This document shows, piece by piece, positions 19,192-28,584 of a DNA stretch of 64,000 bases. Every line of letters starts with the position of its first letter. Positions within the stretch are counted from its first letter, which is position 1. The notes under the pieces are model-generated. The model did not search any database and was not told where the DNA came from. It saw nothing but the letters and a program-made list of their open reading frames with translations. Source of the stretch: Paenibacillus sp. KS-LC4 (GTDB lineage Bacteria; Bacillota; Bacilli; Paenibacillales; Paenibacillaceae); NCBI RefSeq assembly GCF_036894955.1, contig NZ_CP145905.1, positions 3,986,501 through 4,050,500 of the forward strand. The letters are read 5' to 3'. The translations under genes and the position numbers were made by a program.

Positions 19192-22100
19192 CGTTGCTTT
19201 CTCCCTTCTCCAGCCGCTGCCATAGCTCTTCTGTTGAAGGCTTGCGAAGCCGCACATATTCATTGCCGTCAAACAGCGGATCGAACTGGCAAACCGCTTT
19301 ATAATCACAATATTGGCACGGTATTTTTGTCCCAAGCTTGTAAGGCTCAATTGATACTTTACCGCAGCTGATTTCCGAGCCAATTCCGCTAATCGTCCTC
19401 CTGACGGAATCCCGCAAAATGTCCCACTGCTTGTCCGTTACGACCGAGGAGCTGCTGTAGAAAGCTCCATCCTTCTTAAGCGCAACAGGCAATAGCTCGG
19501 AGTGACCCGTTTCCAGCTGATTATCCATGAGGCGCACCGCCTCTGCTTCTGCCGTAACGAGCCCTCTCAGCTTGAAGCGCTTGCGCAGCTCTGCCTTGAT
19601 TTTCGCTTCCGGCATTTGATTCGACATCGCAAGCAGCGGATTGTGCACGTGAAAATAAAGCACGCCTGCGGGCGATGCCTGCTTTCCAAGCCAGCCGGAA
19701 GAATGCGTCACTAATACGTCCAAATAAGTCAGCATTTGCAGGGAAAGCCCAAAGGCCACTTCCTCCAGACGCAGCTGGGTCACGCTAGACTTGTAATCCA
19801 GCACGCGCAGCAGCAGACCCTGCTCCGTATCCGCAGCGTCAACTCGGTCGATTCGTCCGATTATTTCCATGGACTGTCCATCCTGCAAAGGAATGATAAG
19901 CGGCGGCAGCGTTCCGCCTGGCCCAAAAGAAACCTCCAGACCGACTGGCTGGAACGCCGCCCGGCGGGCATGCTCACTAAGCATAATGGCCGCTTGCGCT
20001 ACAATTTCCTTAAGCTTGCGGGCAATATAACGATATCGGCCGCTGCTCAGCAAAATTTGCGATTGCAGCCTCGGTGCTAGCTCGTCCACCGTATGAACCG
20101 CCGCCGCGCGGATTTCACGCTCGGAAGCCGAGCCGAAGGCGTGGCCAAGCCCTTCCTCTCCAGCCAATCGGCTGAGCGCAGCGTGAAACAGCTGTCCCAC
20201 ATCCGGCGCCTCCAGCCGGTTCATTTTGCGCTCGCGCAGCTTCAGCCCATGAATGGCAAAATGCTGAAAAGGGCAAGACACAAAGCGCTCCATTCTCGAG
20301 ACACTCGCCCTCAAGCGCACGCCATAAAGCTGCTGTGCCGTATCAGCGGTCAACAGCTCCTCCTGATTCACATATCCAAGCGATTTCACAAGCAGCGCAA
20401 GCTTTGCCTGCCATTGCGGACGTACTGCGAACCAATTGTAAAGCTCCCACCAAAAAGGAGCAATTTCGTTGCCCTGCTTCCAAGCGCGCAGCTCTGTTAT
20501 TAAGTAAGACAAAGCTCGCTCTGGGTGCTGGATATATTCCCTTTGCTCCTTTACAGACATAGCCGGCGTAGGCTCGGCCTGCACTTGCTGTATCGGCAGC
20601 CCATGAAACAGCTGTCTTACCTGCCTGATAATTTCGGATGGGAGCAGGCTTTTCCCTTCTTCATCAGCCTCTGACCAGCTCATCCACAAATGGCGGCTCG
20701 GCGTTGTGAGCGCACTATAAATCAGAAAGCGCTCATCAAGCAGCCTTCGCTTGACGCCAGGCGCCATTGCCAAGCCTTCCTCAGCCAGCCTCTCCCGCTC
20801 CTGATCCGTCAGTACGCCATCCTCTTGAAAACGCGTCGGCATGATGCCATCATTGGCTCCCAGCACATAACAGATCTGCACCTGCCCGGAACGCGTCCGA
20901 TCCATGCTGCCTACCAGCACCTGATCGAGAGCAGGCGGAATGGCTCCTAATTTCAGGCTTTCCAAGCCTGTCTCCAGCATGCCAACAAATATATCAGGAG
21001 ACAGCGGTTCATTACCGACGAGCTCGACCAATTGGTCAAGCAAATTCATGACCCCATCCCACAACTGGCGATGACCGCGTGAGCGCTGCACACGCCCAGC
21101 CGCACTGTCCTCCCGGCTCCAGCGCTCCAGCCGCTCCGCCGCCCCCGTTTGCTCAAGCAAGCGGTATAAAGCTTCACACATCATGGTGACATTCGAAGCC
21201 TTCTCCAGCTCTTTGCCAAACTGCTGCAAGGGCGGGACAATTACGCCCCGCGCCGCCATAACTGCTTCGAACTCCGCCTTCGCACGAATGGATGGCGTAT
21301 TGGCTGCTGCATTCTGTTCTTCCTCAAGCGACTCAACAATGAATGGACGCCATCTTTTTTCATCCAGCCACTTCCAGCCGTCAATGCCCGCCGCCAAAAC
21401 GAAGTTTTCCAGCCAATCAAATTGATCACGAGGAATGCTTCCATCAAGCGGAAACAGCAGCTCCGTCTTAATGCAGCGGAACACCGCCTCATAGCTCCAA
21501 TTATGCAGCACCGTCTCAAGCGCCGAGCGAATGAACTCGACCAGCGGATGGTGAACGGTCGTGTGCCTCTGATCAAGGAAATAGGGGATTTCATATTCTT
21601 GAAAAATAGCTTCCATATAGTCGCTGTAATCACCCATATTCCGCACCATAACCGTCATATCACGCCAGCTCGTTCTATCCTCCCTTACCCGGCGCAGCAT
21701 ATCTCGCGCCAGCAGCTCCACCTCGGTTCGCCGATTTGCTGCCGCATGCAGCGACAAGCCGCATAATGGACTGGCTGCATCCAGCATAGCCGGATTTGAA
21801 AGCGCCATTTGGGTCCGGCCCCCGTAGTGACGCTCCAAATGAGCCAGCATAGGGCTGCTGCTGAATCTGCCCGCCACTGCGCCACCATCGTTTGCCGTAC
21901 CTGCAAGCCCACCTAGCATAATAGGCTCCAGCATTTCAACTCCTAAGCCCTCCGCCATTTCCCTCAGCAATACATAAGCATTCGCTGTAGGATGGAACAA
22001 ATCCAGCTCTCCTGGCCGCTCTCCATCCGCATAGGTTCGATTCAGCTTAAGCGTAATCGTCACCTTCTTCGCCCTGCTGATAAGCGAGCTAAGCGCGACA

Positions 22101-22753
22101 TATTCTTTTGGCGTAAAGCCATTAAACCCATCAATCCAAATTTCCGTGTCCCGAATCGTTGAAAATTCCGACAACCCCGTTGACAGATGAGCCAAATAAT
22201 CCTCCGAATCCAAATATTGCCCAGCGAGCTCGGTCTCCAGCTTCTCATATACAAGCTGCAAGTCATGCAGCTTGCGCTTCAGCAAGGCTGAGTCCTGGAG
22301 ATCAGAAGCCGCCTCTTCCATGCGCTCTGCAAGCATCGCGGAATTAATGCCATAACGCTTCCATTCGGCCAACAGCTCTCCAAGACGCTCAATGAAGCCC
22401 GGCTTGCCCGCTCCATGCTCGAATAGCTCCAGCTGATTGCCTAGCCGCTGTACGATTTTGTAAAGCAGCATATTTTTGCCTTCATCGCCAATTGGAATGA
22501 GCGCTGTTCCTCCCGTTTCCTGCATGACGCGAAGAGCAAGCCTGCGAAGGCTCAGCACCTGCGCCCGAATCATTCCCTGTAAGCCGCTACCTCGAAGCAG
22601 CGTGTACTCGGACTGGAAGGTCGCCTGTTCGGGCACGAGCAAAATAAGCGGAGCCCCATCCGGGTCTGCGCTCAGCCTGTCGCGAATCGCATCATGGCAA
22701 TATGTCGTTTTTCCCGCTCCCGAGCGGCCAAGCACTAATTGAAGCGGCATCAT
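19166..22753 (-). CDS. addB: ATP-dependent helicase-nuclease subunit B
   Basis: AddB is the second nuclease subunit of AddAB and carries an iron-sulfur cluster. The 1195-residue protein begins with Walker A GRSGAGKTT at 9-17, has a degenerate helicase core, and ends with a RecB-type nuclease region (VLDYKSS). The cluster cysteines are the isolated FVSCPFQHFA and the C-terminal PCQYCDYKAVC group. Two successive ATG codons occur at the start; either is possible. It precedes addA in the order usual for Bacillota. Confidence 0.97.
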   Translation of the reverse strand: MMPLQLVLGRSGAGKTTYCHDAIRDRLSADPDGAPLILLVPEQATFQSEYTLLRGSGLQGMIRAQVLSLRRLALRVMQETGGTALIPIGDEGKNMLLYKIVQRLGNQLELFEHGAGKPGFIERLGELLAEWKRYGINSAMLAERMEEAASDLQDSALLKRKLHDLQLVYEKLETELAGQYLDSEDYLAHLSTGLSEFSTIRDTEIWIDGFNGFTPKEYVALSSLISRAKKVTITLKLNRTYADGERPGELDLFHPTANAYVLLREMAEGLGVEMLEPIMLGGLAGTANDGGAVAGRFSSSPMLAHLERHYGGRTQMALSNPAMLDAASPLCGLSLHAAANRRTEVELLARDMLRRVREDRTSWRDMTVMVRNMGDYSDYMEAIFQEYEIPYFLDQRHTTVHHPLVEFIRSALETVLHNWSYEAVFRCIKTELLFPLDGSIPRDQFDWLENFVLAAGIDGWKWLDEKRWRPFIVESLEEEQNAAANTPSIRAKAEFEAVMAARGVIVPPLQQFGKELEKASNVTMMCEALYRLLEQTGAAERLERWSREDSAAGRVQRSRGHRQLWDGVMNLLDQLVELVGNEPLSPDIFVGMLETGLESLKLGAIPPALDQVLVGSMDRTRSGQVQICYVLGANDGIMPTRFQEDGVLTDQERERLAEEGLAMAPGVKRRLLDERFLIYSALTTPSRHLWMSWSEADEEGKSLLPSEIIRQVRQLFHGLPIQQVQAEPTPAMSVKEQREYIQHPERALSYLITELRAWKQGNEIAPFWWELYNWFAVRPQWQAKLALLVKSLGYVNQEELLTADTAQQLYGVRLRASVSRMERFVSCPFQHFAIHGLKLRERKMNRLEAPDVGQLFHAALSRLAGEEGLGHAFGSASEREIRAAAVHTVDELAPRLQSQILLSSGRYRYIARKLKEIVAQAAIMLSEHARRAAFQPVGLEVSFGPGGTLPPLIIPLQDGQSMEIIGRIDRVDAADTEQGLLLRVLDYKSSVTQLRLEEVAFGLSLQMLTYLDVLVTHSSGWLGKQASPAGVLYFHVHNPLLAMSNQMPEAKIKAELRKRFKLRGLVTAEAEAVRLMDNQLETGHSELLPVALKKDGAFYSSSSVVTDKQWDILRDSVRRTISGIGSEISCGKVSIEPYKLGTKIPCQYCDYKAVCQFDPLFDGNEYVRLRKPSTEELWQRLEKGESNDDGSDKGH

Positions 22754-22851
22754 GCAGCCCTACCTTCCGTTACCGTTCTATTATCAACCATACTACCATA
22801 CCCTCAGCCACTTTTCACGGCCACTTCAAACGTACGTTCTTAAATTGGTGG

Positions 22852-22906
22852 CAAAAAAACCTCTTGAACGAGTAAAAAGCATGCTCGCCGTTCAAGAGGT
22901 TTTTCG
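22852..22906. terminator. Bidirectional terminator between addB and the methyltransferase gene
   Basis: AACCTCTTGAACG (22858-22870) pairs perfectly with CGTTCAAGAGGTT (22889-22901). Both flanks are A- or T-rich, so it can stop transcription in both directions, but it mainly follows the minus-strand gene ending at 22907. Confidence 0.85.
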
Positions 22907-24286
22907 TTATTTGCTGCGCACCTCAAAGATGGCAAATTTCAAGTAATGCCCTTCTGTTACGCCAAGCAGCTGCGGATGATCCTTGCCTGCCGCTCGCCAT
23001 TCCACAAGCCTAAGCAGCTTGCCTGCATCAGCTGCGGCCTCCTGGATCGTCTCCAGAAACAAATCAGGACGCATATGGTAGGAGCAGCTTGCCGTTACCA
23101 AATAGCCGCCTTCATTCACCAGCTTCATGCCGTGCAGGTTAATATCTTTATAGCCGCGGACAGCACCTGCTACCGCATTTTTTGTTTTGGCGAACGCTGG
23201 AGGGTCCAAAATGACAACGTCCCAGGTTTGGCCGCCTCCGCTAATCGGCTTGGACGTATCCGTGCCTGCGCGGCTGCGCTCCAGACGCTCCTCCAGCCCC
23301 TTCGTTTGCAGTCTCAAGTAATCAAAAGCGTCGGTTACAACGAATTGTACGCGATCGGTAAAGCCGTTGCGTTCCACATTGCGGCGCGCCGTATCAATGG
23401 CATGCTCGGAAATGTCCAAGCACGTCACTTTTTTCGCCCCGTATTTGCAAGCGTGCAGGGTAAAGCTGCCCGTATGCGCAAAGCATTCCAGCACCGTAGC
23501 GCCGTCCCAGTAAGGGAAGGTCACTTCTTTGCCATTTGCATTGACTGGAACGAGCTCCCCCGTTGTCTTTGCACTTGCGCTGCTATCCTCAGAAGGCTTA
23601 GGCACAAGCTTAATGCCGCTGCGCAGGCCCCAGCCCTTCATAAGCGGAGCGATGGAGGCGCGATTTTCACGCTGATCATAGAAATAGCCGGTCTTCTGGC
23701 CTTCTACGATATCAACCTCAAGCTTAAGACCATTTTCTTCGATTTCCAAAATCGGTGGACATTCCCCGTACAGCACGCCTGTGCGCTTCTCTAATCCCTC
23801 CAGCTGTCTGACGCCAACATCGCTGCGCTCATAAATGCCGCGCGGCTCAAACACCTGAATAAGCGCTTCAATGATCGCCTCGCGGTGAATGTCCATGCCC
23901 AGTGTCAGCAATTGAATGACTAGCACATCATTAAAGCGGTCAACGGTCAGACCTGGCAAAAAATCAGCTTCTCCGTACACAAGCCTGCAATCTTGATCCG
24001 GCACAAAACGGCTGCGATGCTCCTTCGCAAGCTGGAAACGCTCGCGGAAAAACGCAGCATCCATCGCCTCCAGCTGCTTATACGAAATAATACGCACCGT
24101 AATTTGCGATTTAGGATTCCAATAGCCCGTTGCTAGGTAACGTCCTTGATGACTGACTACGTCAACCAAGCCACCCGGCTCCGCGCTGCCTTCCATTTTA
24201 TCAATCTCGCTTGCATATACCCATGGGTGGCCCTGCTCCAAACGTTTTTTGCGTCCGCGCTGCAGCGCTATCTTTGCTCTCGTCAT
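22907..24286 (-). CDS. PUA-domain class I rRNA (cytosine) methyltransferase, RlmI-like
   Basis: An S-adenosylmethionine-dependent RNA methyltransferase like E. coli RlmI, which makes m5C in 23S rRNA. It has an N-terminal PUA domain (GRKKRLEQGHPWVYASEI, about 8-25), a central RlmI-like module, then a Rossmann domain with ECFAHTGSFTLHA and the catalytic-loop motif VILDPPAFAK. The start at 24286 gives 459 residues. An upstream extension would translate a tandem repeat (Met-Thr-Ser repeats) and is rejected. A Ser/Thr/Lys-rich insertion of about 30 residues lies just before the SAM motif, absent from typical relatives as I recall them. The target base is inferred. Confidence 0.9.
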   Translation of the reverse strand: MTRAKIALQRGRKKRLEQGHPWVYASEIDKMEGSAEPGGLVDVVSHQGRYLATGYWNPKSQITVRIISYKQLEAMDAAFFRERFQLAKEHRSRFVPDQDCRLVYGEADFLPGLTVDRFNDVLVIQLLTLGMDIHREAIIEALIQVFEPRGIYERSDVGVRQLEGLEKRTGVLYGECPPILEIEENGLKLEVDIVEGQKTGYFYDQRENRASIAPLMKGWGLRSGIKLVPKPSEDSSASAKTTGELVPVNANGKEVTFPYWDGATVLECFAHTGSFTLHACKYGAKKVTCLDISEHAIDTARRNVERNGFTDRVQFVVTDAFDYLRLQTKGLEERLERSRAGTDTSKPISGGGQTWDVVILDPPAFAKTKNAVAGAVRGYKDINLHGMKLVNEGGYLVTASCSYHMRPDLFLETIQEAAADAGKLLRLVEWRAAGKDHPQLLGVTEGHYLKFAIFEVRSK

Positions 24287-24307
24287 TATGGCAAAACCAA
24301 CCTCTCT

Positions 24308-24343
24308 CATGCTTGTCATGCTTGTCATGCTTGTCATGCTTTT
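24308..24343. repeat. 9-bp tandem repeat in a divergent promoter region
   Basis: CATGCTTGT occurs three times in a row followed by a near copy CATGCTTTT (four units, 24308-24343). It lies between the methyltransferase start at 24286 and the divergent transporter start at 24399, where both promoters should be. Confidence 0.9.
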
Positions 24344-24398
24344 TGCATATATGTATGGGTACATCTGTCACTCGTTTTTAGAAAAGGAGATTCAGCCC

Positions 24399-25373
24399 AT
24401 GCTTCAATCTATTATTTTGCCGATTGCAATCGGCTTTGCACTATTCTTGAGCGGCATGAAGCTGATGGAGCTGGCGCTGCATCGCCTTGCCGGCACACAA
24501 TTGAATCGTATTTTGCAGCGTTTTACCGCTACGCCCATTCACGGATTGGCGGCTGGCGCCATCTCTACTGCTTTTCTTCAGAGCAGCACAGCCGTCACCG
24601 TCATCTCTATAGGACTCGTCAATGCTGGGCTGCTCACCTTTCGGAGAACGCTTGGCATCATTCTTGGCACTAACATCGGCACCTGCCTGACGACGGAGCT
24701 GCTTGGGCTTAGCCTTGAGCGTCTTACAATGCCGCTGCTCATTTTCTCCGTCTCCGCCTGGCTGCTGACCGCACTGCTTGGGGAGCTACAGCTTATTCCC
24801 GCCTTAAGGACGGGCAATTGGCTAAACACGATTCGTTCCGCTTCCGTTGCTACGCTCGGCTTTGGCATTTTGCTCGCCGGCATGATGATGATGCAAAGCG
24901 TTGGCCCGGACATTCAGCAAAGCGCCATGTTTGACTGGTTTATGAGCAAAACGGCGGACAGCCTCTGGTGGGGGCTGGCCGCCGGTGCGGTGCTAACCGC
25001 AGCCGTGCATAGCAGCACGGCTGTCATTGCCATTATTATGGGTTTTGCCGCAATTGGAGCGATGCCGCTAGAGGTTGGCATTGCCGTTGTACTAGGCGCA
25101 AACGTAGGCACCTGCGTCACAGCACTGCTGGCCTCCATTGGCGGATCGCGCGCGGGAAAATTCGTTGCGCTCGCCCATATAACGCTGAATGTCGGAGGCG
25201 CGCTGCTGTTTATGCCGTTTGTCGGCCTGCTCGCGGAACTATCTGTCTGGCTGACCGCGGCTCCAGCAGCGCAAATTGCACATGCGCAAACGCTGTTTAA
25301 TATTTTTAGCTCGCTGCTTGCGCTGCCGCTATGCTATTTGCCAATACTGCGACGGGCACAGCACCCAAACTAA
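24399..25373 (+). CDS. Na/Pi cotransporter family protein
   Basis: A membrane transporter with the duplicated Na/Pi-cotransport (PF02690-type) repeats. Two inverted copies show QSSTAVTVISIGLVNAG then GTNIGTC, and later HSSTAVIAIIMGFAAIG then GANVGTC. It probably takes up phosphate with sodium, though some relatives do other jobs, and the C-terminal PhoU-like domain of the longer forms is absent. The start at 24399 (324 residues) has an AAGGAG site 9 bases upstream; the frame is open 50 codons further but reads through the tandem repeat. It is divergent from the methyltransferase and convergent with the Nudix gene. Confidence 0.92.
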   Translation: MLQSIILPIAIGFALFLSGMKLMELALHRLAGTQLNRILQRFTATPIHGLAAGAISTAFLQSSTAVTVISIGLVNAGLLTFRRTLGIILGTNIGTCLTTELLGLSLERLTMPLLIFSVSAWLLTALLGELQLIPALRTGNWLNTIRSASVATLGFGILLAGMMMMQSVGPDIQQSAMFDWFMSKTADSLWWGLAAGAVLTAAVHSSTAVIAIIMGFAAIGAMPLEVGIAVVLGANVGTCVTALLASIGGSRAGKFVALAHITLNVGGALLFMPFVGLLAELSVWLTAAPAAQIAHAQTLFNIFSSLLALPLCYLPILRRAQHPN

Positions 25374-25395
25374 ACCTCTACCCCTGCACTGTAAG

Positions 25396-25827
25396 CTATG
25401 TAAATGGTATGCCGAGCAGCTCTAATGCGCCAGAGACGATTCGATTGTTGTTATCATAGCCGGATTGCTTCTGGCGTCTCCATGCATCAAGCGGCTCAAA
25501 CCAATCCACTCCGCGAATTTCTTCTACTTGAGCTTGCAAATCGCCGCCGATGGCTTCAACCAGGTAATAGTGAACCTCTTTATCGACCGTACCATAGGTG
25601 TCATGCTGATACTGATATTTAATTTGGTCAATAGGTGCTATGATATTGCCCTGAAGCCCCGTTTCCTCAGCAATTTCCCGCAATGCGGTCTGCTCAACGG
25701 TTTCGCCTGCCTCCATCTTGCCTTTGGGAAGCGACACTTTGCCATAACGATCCTGAATAAGCTGAATTTGCAGCTTGCCTTCCTCCGTGCGGCGGTAGAC
25801 GACGCCTCCTGCTGATATTTCCTTCAC
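25396..25827 (-). CDS. Nudix hydrolase
   Basis: A 143-residue Nudix-fold pyrophosphohydrolase. The full signature is visible: GKMEAGETVEQTALREIAEETGL split as GKMEAGETVEQ and TALREIAEETGL (about residues 36-58), with the metal-binding REIAEE. The N-terminus EISAGGVVYRR is typical of AP4A or diadenosine-type and related housecleaning members. The substrate cannot be deduced. It ends 22 bases from the convergent transporter gene and lies downstream of mtaB. Confidence 0.93.
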   Translation of the reverse strand: MKEISAGGVVYRRTEEGKLQIQLIQDRYGKVSLPKGKMEAGETVEQTALREIAEETGLQGNIIAPIDQIKYQYQHDTYGTVDKEVHYYLVEAIGGDLQAQVEEIRGVDWFEPLDAWRRQKQSGYDNNNRIVSGALELLGIPFT

Positions 25828-25936
25828 ACCTGTTTCCCCCTTGCCTGATTGACATCATATCGCAATTGCGAAAATTCCAGCCGCTTCCTCCAAGCGAAGC
25901 CAGCGACCGAAATTCTCGCACATTGGATGGCCTTTG

Positions 25937-27367
25937 TTATACTCTCATTGCTTCTGCATTTGTATGAACAGCAGCTTCCTGACCCTGCTCATTATCCAGC
26001 TCCAACACAAAGCTATGCGTCTCAGAGCCGCGAAGTGCCGAAGCACCGCCTTCCAGCACTCGCACGAGCTGACCACGGCATTCATTCACGCCAGCTTCGG
26101 TTACTTTAACGCGGCACAGCTTGCCGATTAAATCCTCGGAGCCGTTGAATACAACTTGAATATAATTGTCGGAATACCCCATAACAAGCCCCGTTCCTGG
26201 TGCCCCCTTGTAGTCGCGCTCTGGAATAATATCAAGCACAGCGCCTACATACTTCTGTGCGTAAGCAAGCTGCATGCGCTCGGACAAGTCGATCAGCTTG
26301 TGGACGCGTTCATTTTTAATTTCTTCATCAACTTGATCTTCCATACGCGCTGCCGGTGTACCCGTACGTTTGGAGTAAGGGAACACGTGCATTTCCGAGA
26401 AGCCCAGCTCCTCCATAAAGCGGAAGCCTTCCTCGAACATTTCATTCGTTTCACCAGGGAATCCAACGATAACGTCCGTTGTAATGGCAACACCCGGCAT
26501 AACCTCACGGATACGCTTGATTTTCGCCGCGAATTCCTCTGTCGTATATTTGCGGCGCATCCGCTTCAGCACGGAGTTTTCGCCGGCCTGCAATGGAATA
26601 TGGAGATGACGGCACATTTTCGTTGAACGATTCAGTACATCAATCATCGCCTCATCAATCTGGCTTGCTTCAATCGAGCTGATACGGATACGCTCCAGCC
26701 CTTCGATATGATCCAGCTCCCACAGCAGATCGCTCAGGCGATAGTTATCCAAATCATCGCCATAGCCGCCAGTGTGAATGCCTGTAAGCACGATTTCCTT
26801 GTAGCCTGCCGCAACCAACTGCTTTGCCTGCTCAACAACGCTATGTGCATCCCGGCTGCGGGACAAGCCGCGCGACCACGGAATGATACAGAAGGTACAG
26901 AAGTTGTTGCAGCCCTCCTGAATTTTCAGAAATGCCCGCGTACGCTCGGCAAAATCCGGTACATCCAGCTCTTCAAATTCGCGCGTCTTCATAATGTTGC
27001 GAACAGCATTGACTGGCTGGCGGTCCGCATGAATTTGATCGACAAAAGTCATGATTTTCTCGCGGTCCTGCGTACCGATAACAAGATCGACGCCGGGAAT
27101 CGCCATAATTTCAGCTGGAGACGTCTGCGCGTAGCAGCCTGTTACCGCTATAACGGCATCCGGGTTGCGGCGCACTGCGCGGCGAATGATTTGGCGGCTC
27201 TTCTTGTCGCCTGTATTGGTCACCGTACAGGTGTTGATTAAATAAACATCAGCGGTCGCTTCGAAATCGACCTGCTCGTAGCCTTCATTTTTGAACAGCT
27301 GCCATATCGCTTCCGTGTCGTAAAAATTCACTTTACAGCCTAATGTATAAAATGCAACCGATGGCAT
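25937..27367 (-). CDS. mtaB: tRNA t6A37 methylthiotransferase MtaB
   Basis: A radical-SAM enzyme that converts t6A to ms2t6A at tRNA position 37. The 476-residue product has the N-terminal UPF0004 domain starting TLGCKVNFYDTEAIW with cluster cysteines, the radical-SAM Cys-x3-Cys-x2-Cys in GCNNFCTFCIIPWSRG, and a C-terminal TRAM domain. The start at 27367 follows a GGGAGGAG site by 9 bases; the frame's 11 extra upstream codons lie in the end of rsmE. Only 4 bases separate it from the rsmE stop, so the two modification genes are coupled, as in B. subtilis yqeU-yqeV. Confidence 0.96.
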   Translation of the reverse strand: MPSVAFYTLGCKVNFYDTEAIWQLFKNEGYEQVDFEATADVYLINTCTVTNTGDKKSRQIIRRAVRRNPDAVIAVTGCYAQTSPAEIMAIPGVDLVIGTQDREKIMTFVDQIHADRQPVNAVRNIMKTREFEELDVPDFAERTRAFLKIQEGCNNFCTFCIIPWSRGLSRSRDAHSVVEQAKQLVAAGYKEIVLTGIHTGGYGDDLDNYRLSDLLWELDHIEGLERIRISSIEASQIDEAMIDVLNRSTKMCRHLHIPLQAGENSVLKRMRRKYTTEEFAAKIKRIREVMPGVAITTDVIVGFPGETNEMFEEGFRFMEELGFSEMHVFPYSKRTGTPAARMEDQVDEEIKNERVHKLIDLSERMQLAYAQKYVGAVLDIIPERDYKGAPGTGLVMGYSDNYIQVVFNGSEDLIGKLCRVKVTEAGVNECRGQLVRVLEGGASALRGSETHSFVLELDNEQGQEAAVHTNAEAMRV

Positions 27368-27371
27368 GTTG

Positions 27372-28151
27372 TTATACTCCTCCCATTTCTCCGGCTTCAT
27401 ACAGCAAGCATGTCAATCCGACGATACCTGCGGTTTCAGTCCGCAATATCCTTTTGCCGAGTCCGACAATAATGGCTCCTGCTGCTTCTGCCTCATCTGC
27501 TTCACGCTCGGTAAAGCCGCCCTCCGGCCCTACCATAAGCAATACGCTCGGAGCGGACGTATCGTTTCCCTCGATAGAGCGCCAGCTAGTCAGCGCCTGC
27601 CTAATGCCCACGCCTTCCGCTGCATCGCCTTCTCGTTCATAACAAAACAAAACTAAATCATAGGCAGCAATCGAATTGACCAGCTCGCGCCAGCTTTGTA
27701 CCGGCTCTACAGCAGGTACGCGGCAACGATGCGACTGCTCCGCCGCTTCCTTGGCGATTTTGCTCCAGCGCTCTAGACGCTTGGCTTCCTTCTTGCCGTC
27801 ATATTGCACAATCATGCGCTCCGACTGGAACGGGACAAACGAATAGGCGCCAATTTCGGTGCACTTCTGGATGACCAGCTCCATCTTGTCGCCCTTGGGC
27901 AAGCTTTGGGCAATCGTAACGAGCCAGCTTGGCTCGCTAATTTGGGGAAGCTCCTCTGCAATATCCGCCACAACTTCGGTGGCCGCCGCTTCCCGCACTG
28001 AAGCAAGCACGACCCGCTGCTCGCCGTCACTTGCTATAAACGTATCGCCTGCCTTCATCCGCATGACGCGCACAGCGTGGAAAGCATCCTCGCCAAGCAA
28101 GCGGACCTCTTCACCTGCAAACTGCTCTTTTGCTATAAAATACCGCTGCAT
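27372..28151 (-). CDS. rsmE: 16S rRNA m3U1498 methyltransferase RsmE
   Basis: A SPOUT-class methyltransferase that makes m3U1498 in 16S rRNA. The 259-residue protein begins with a PUA-like domain (MQRYFI, HAVRVMRMKAGD) and ends with the knot signature MVGPEGGFTEREADEA and LGKRILRTETA. The start at 28151 is preferred because the family starts MQRYF; a weak AAGGA lies 17 bases upstream, so ATG 28175 (MKDGYVDD extension) is possible. The frame stays open into the first copy of the 101-bp repeat array, which forms its leader. Confidence 0.94.
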   Translation of the reverse strand: MQRYFIAKEQFAGEEVRLLGEDAFHAVRVMRMKAGDTFIASDGEQRVVLASVREAAATEVVADIAEELPQISEPSWLVTIAQSLPKGDKMELVIQKCTEIGAYSFVPFQSERMIVQYDGKKEAKRLERWSKIAKEAAEQSHRCRVPAVEPVQSWRELVNSIAAYDLVLFCYEREGDAAEGVGIRQALTSWRSIEGNDTSAPSVLLMVGPEGGFTEREADEAEAAGAIIVGLGKRILRTETAGIVGLTCLLYEAGEMGGV

Positions 28152-28221
28152 ATCGTCTACATAACCATCCTTCATAATAGCATGTTTTGATGTCGAAAAT
28201 CCATGACCAAACCGTGCCATG

Positions 28222-28584
28222 CAAGGTGAAACGGCAGACGCCATCCTCCGGCGGCGCAGCGCGTTTCATTCCGAGAAATATAAGCCCATTTATACATGTT
28301 AAACTTATAAATCCTTATATTTCAAGGTGAAACGGCAAGCGCCTTCCTTCGGCGGCGCAGCGCGTTTCAATCCGAGAAATATAAGCCTATTTATACATGT
28401 TAAACTTATAAATCCTTATATTTCAAGGTGAAACGGCAGACGCCTTCCTTCGGCGGCGCAGCGCGTTTCATTCCGAGAAATATAAGCCCATTTATACATG
28501 TTAAACTTATAAATCCTTAAATTTCAAGGTGAAACGGCATACGCCATCCTCCGGCGGTGCAGCGCGTTTCATTCCGAGAAATAT
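28222..28584 (-). repeat. 101-bp palindromic tandem repeat array (3.6 copies)
   Basis: Copies start at 28222, 28323, 28424 and 28525; the last is cut at 60 bases, right at the stop codon of the site-2 protease gene. Each unit has a GC-rich half, where TGAAACG pairs with CGTTTCA around a GCC/GGC inner stem, and an AT-rich half, where GAAATATAAG pairs with CTTATATTTC around ATTTATA/TATAAAT. The copies differ mainly in the loop between GCC and GGC. It is not a CRISPR: there are no unique spacers. It lies in the leader of rsmE and fills most of an otherwise gene-free 430-base spacer. Confidence 0.93.

Noticed and set aside
15277..22753. addA-addB as part of a novel defence island
   Set aside because: Both are standard housekeeping recombination genes, and no other defence genes are nearby.
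22946..23794. 282-codon plus-strand frame opposite the methyltransferase
   Set aside because: Antisense shadow without start signals or a protein family.
28222..28584. CRISPR-like array
   Set aside because: The whole 101-base unit repeats without unique spacers, and there are no cas genes.
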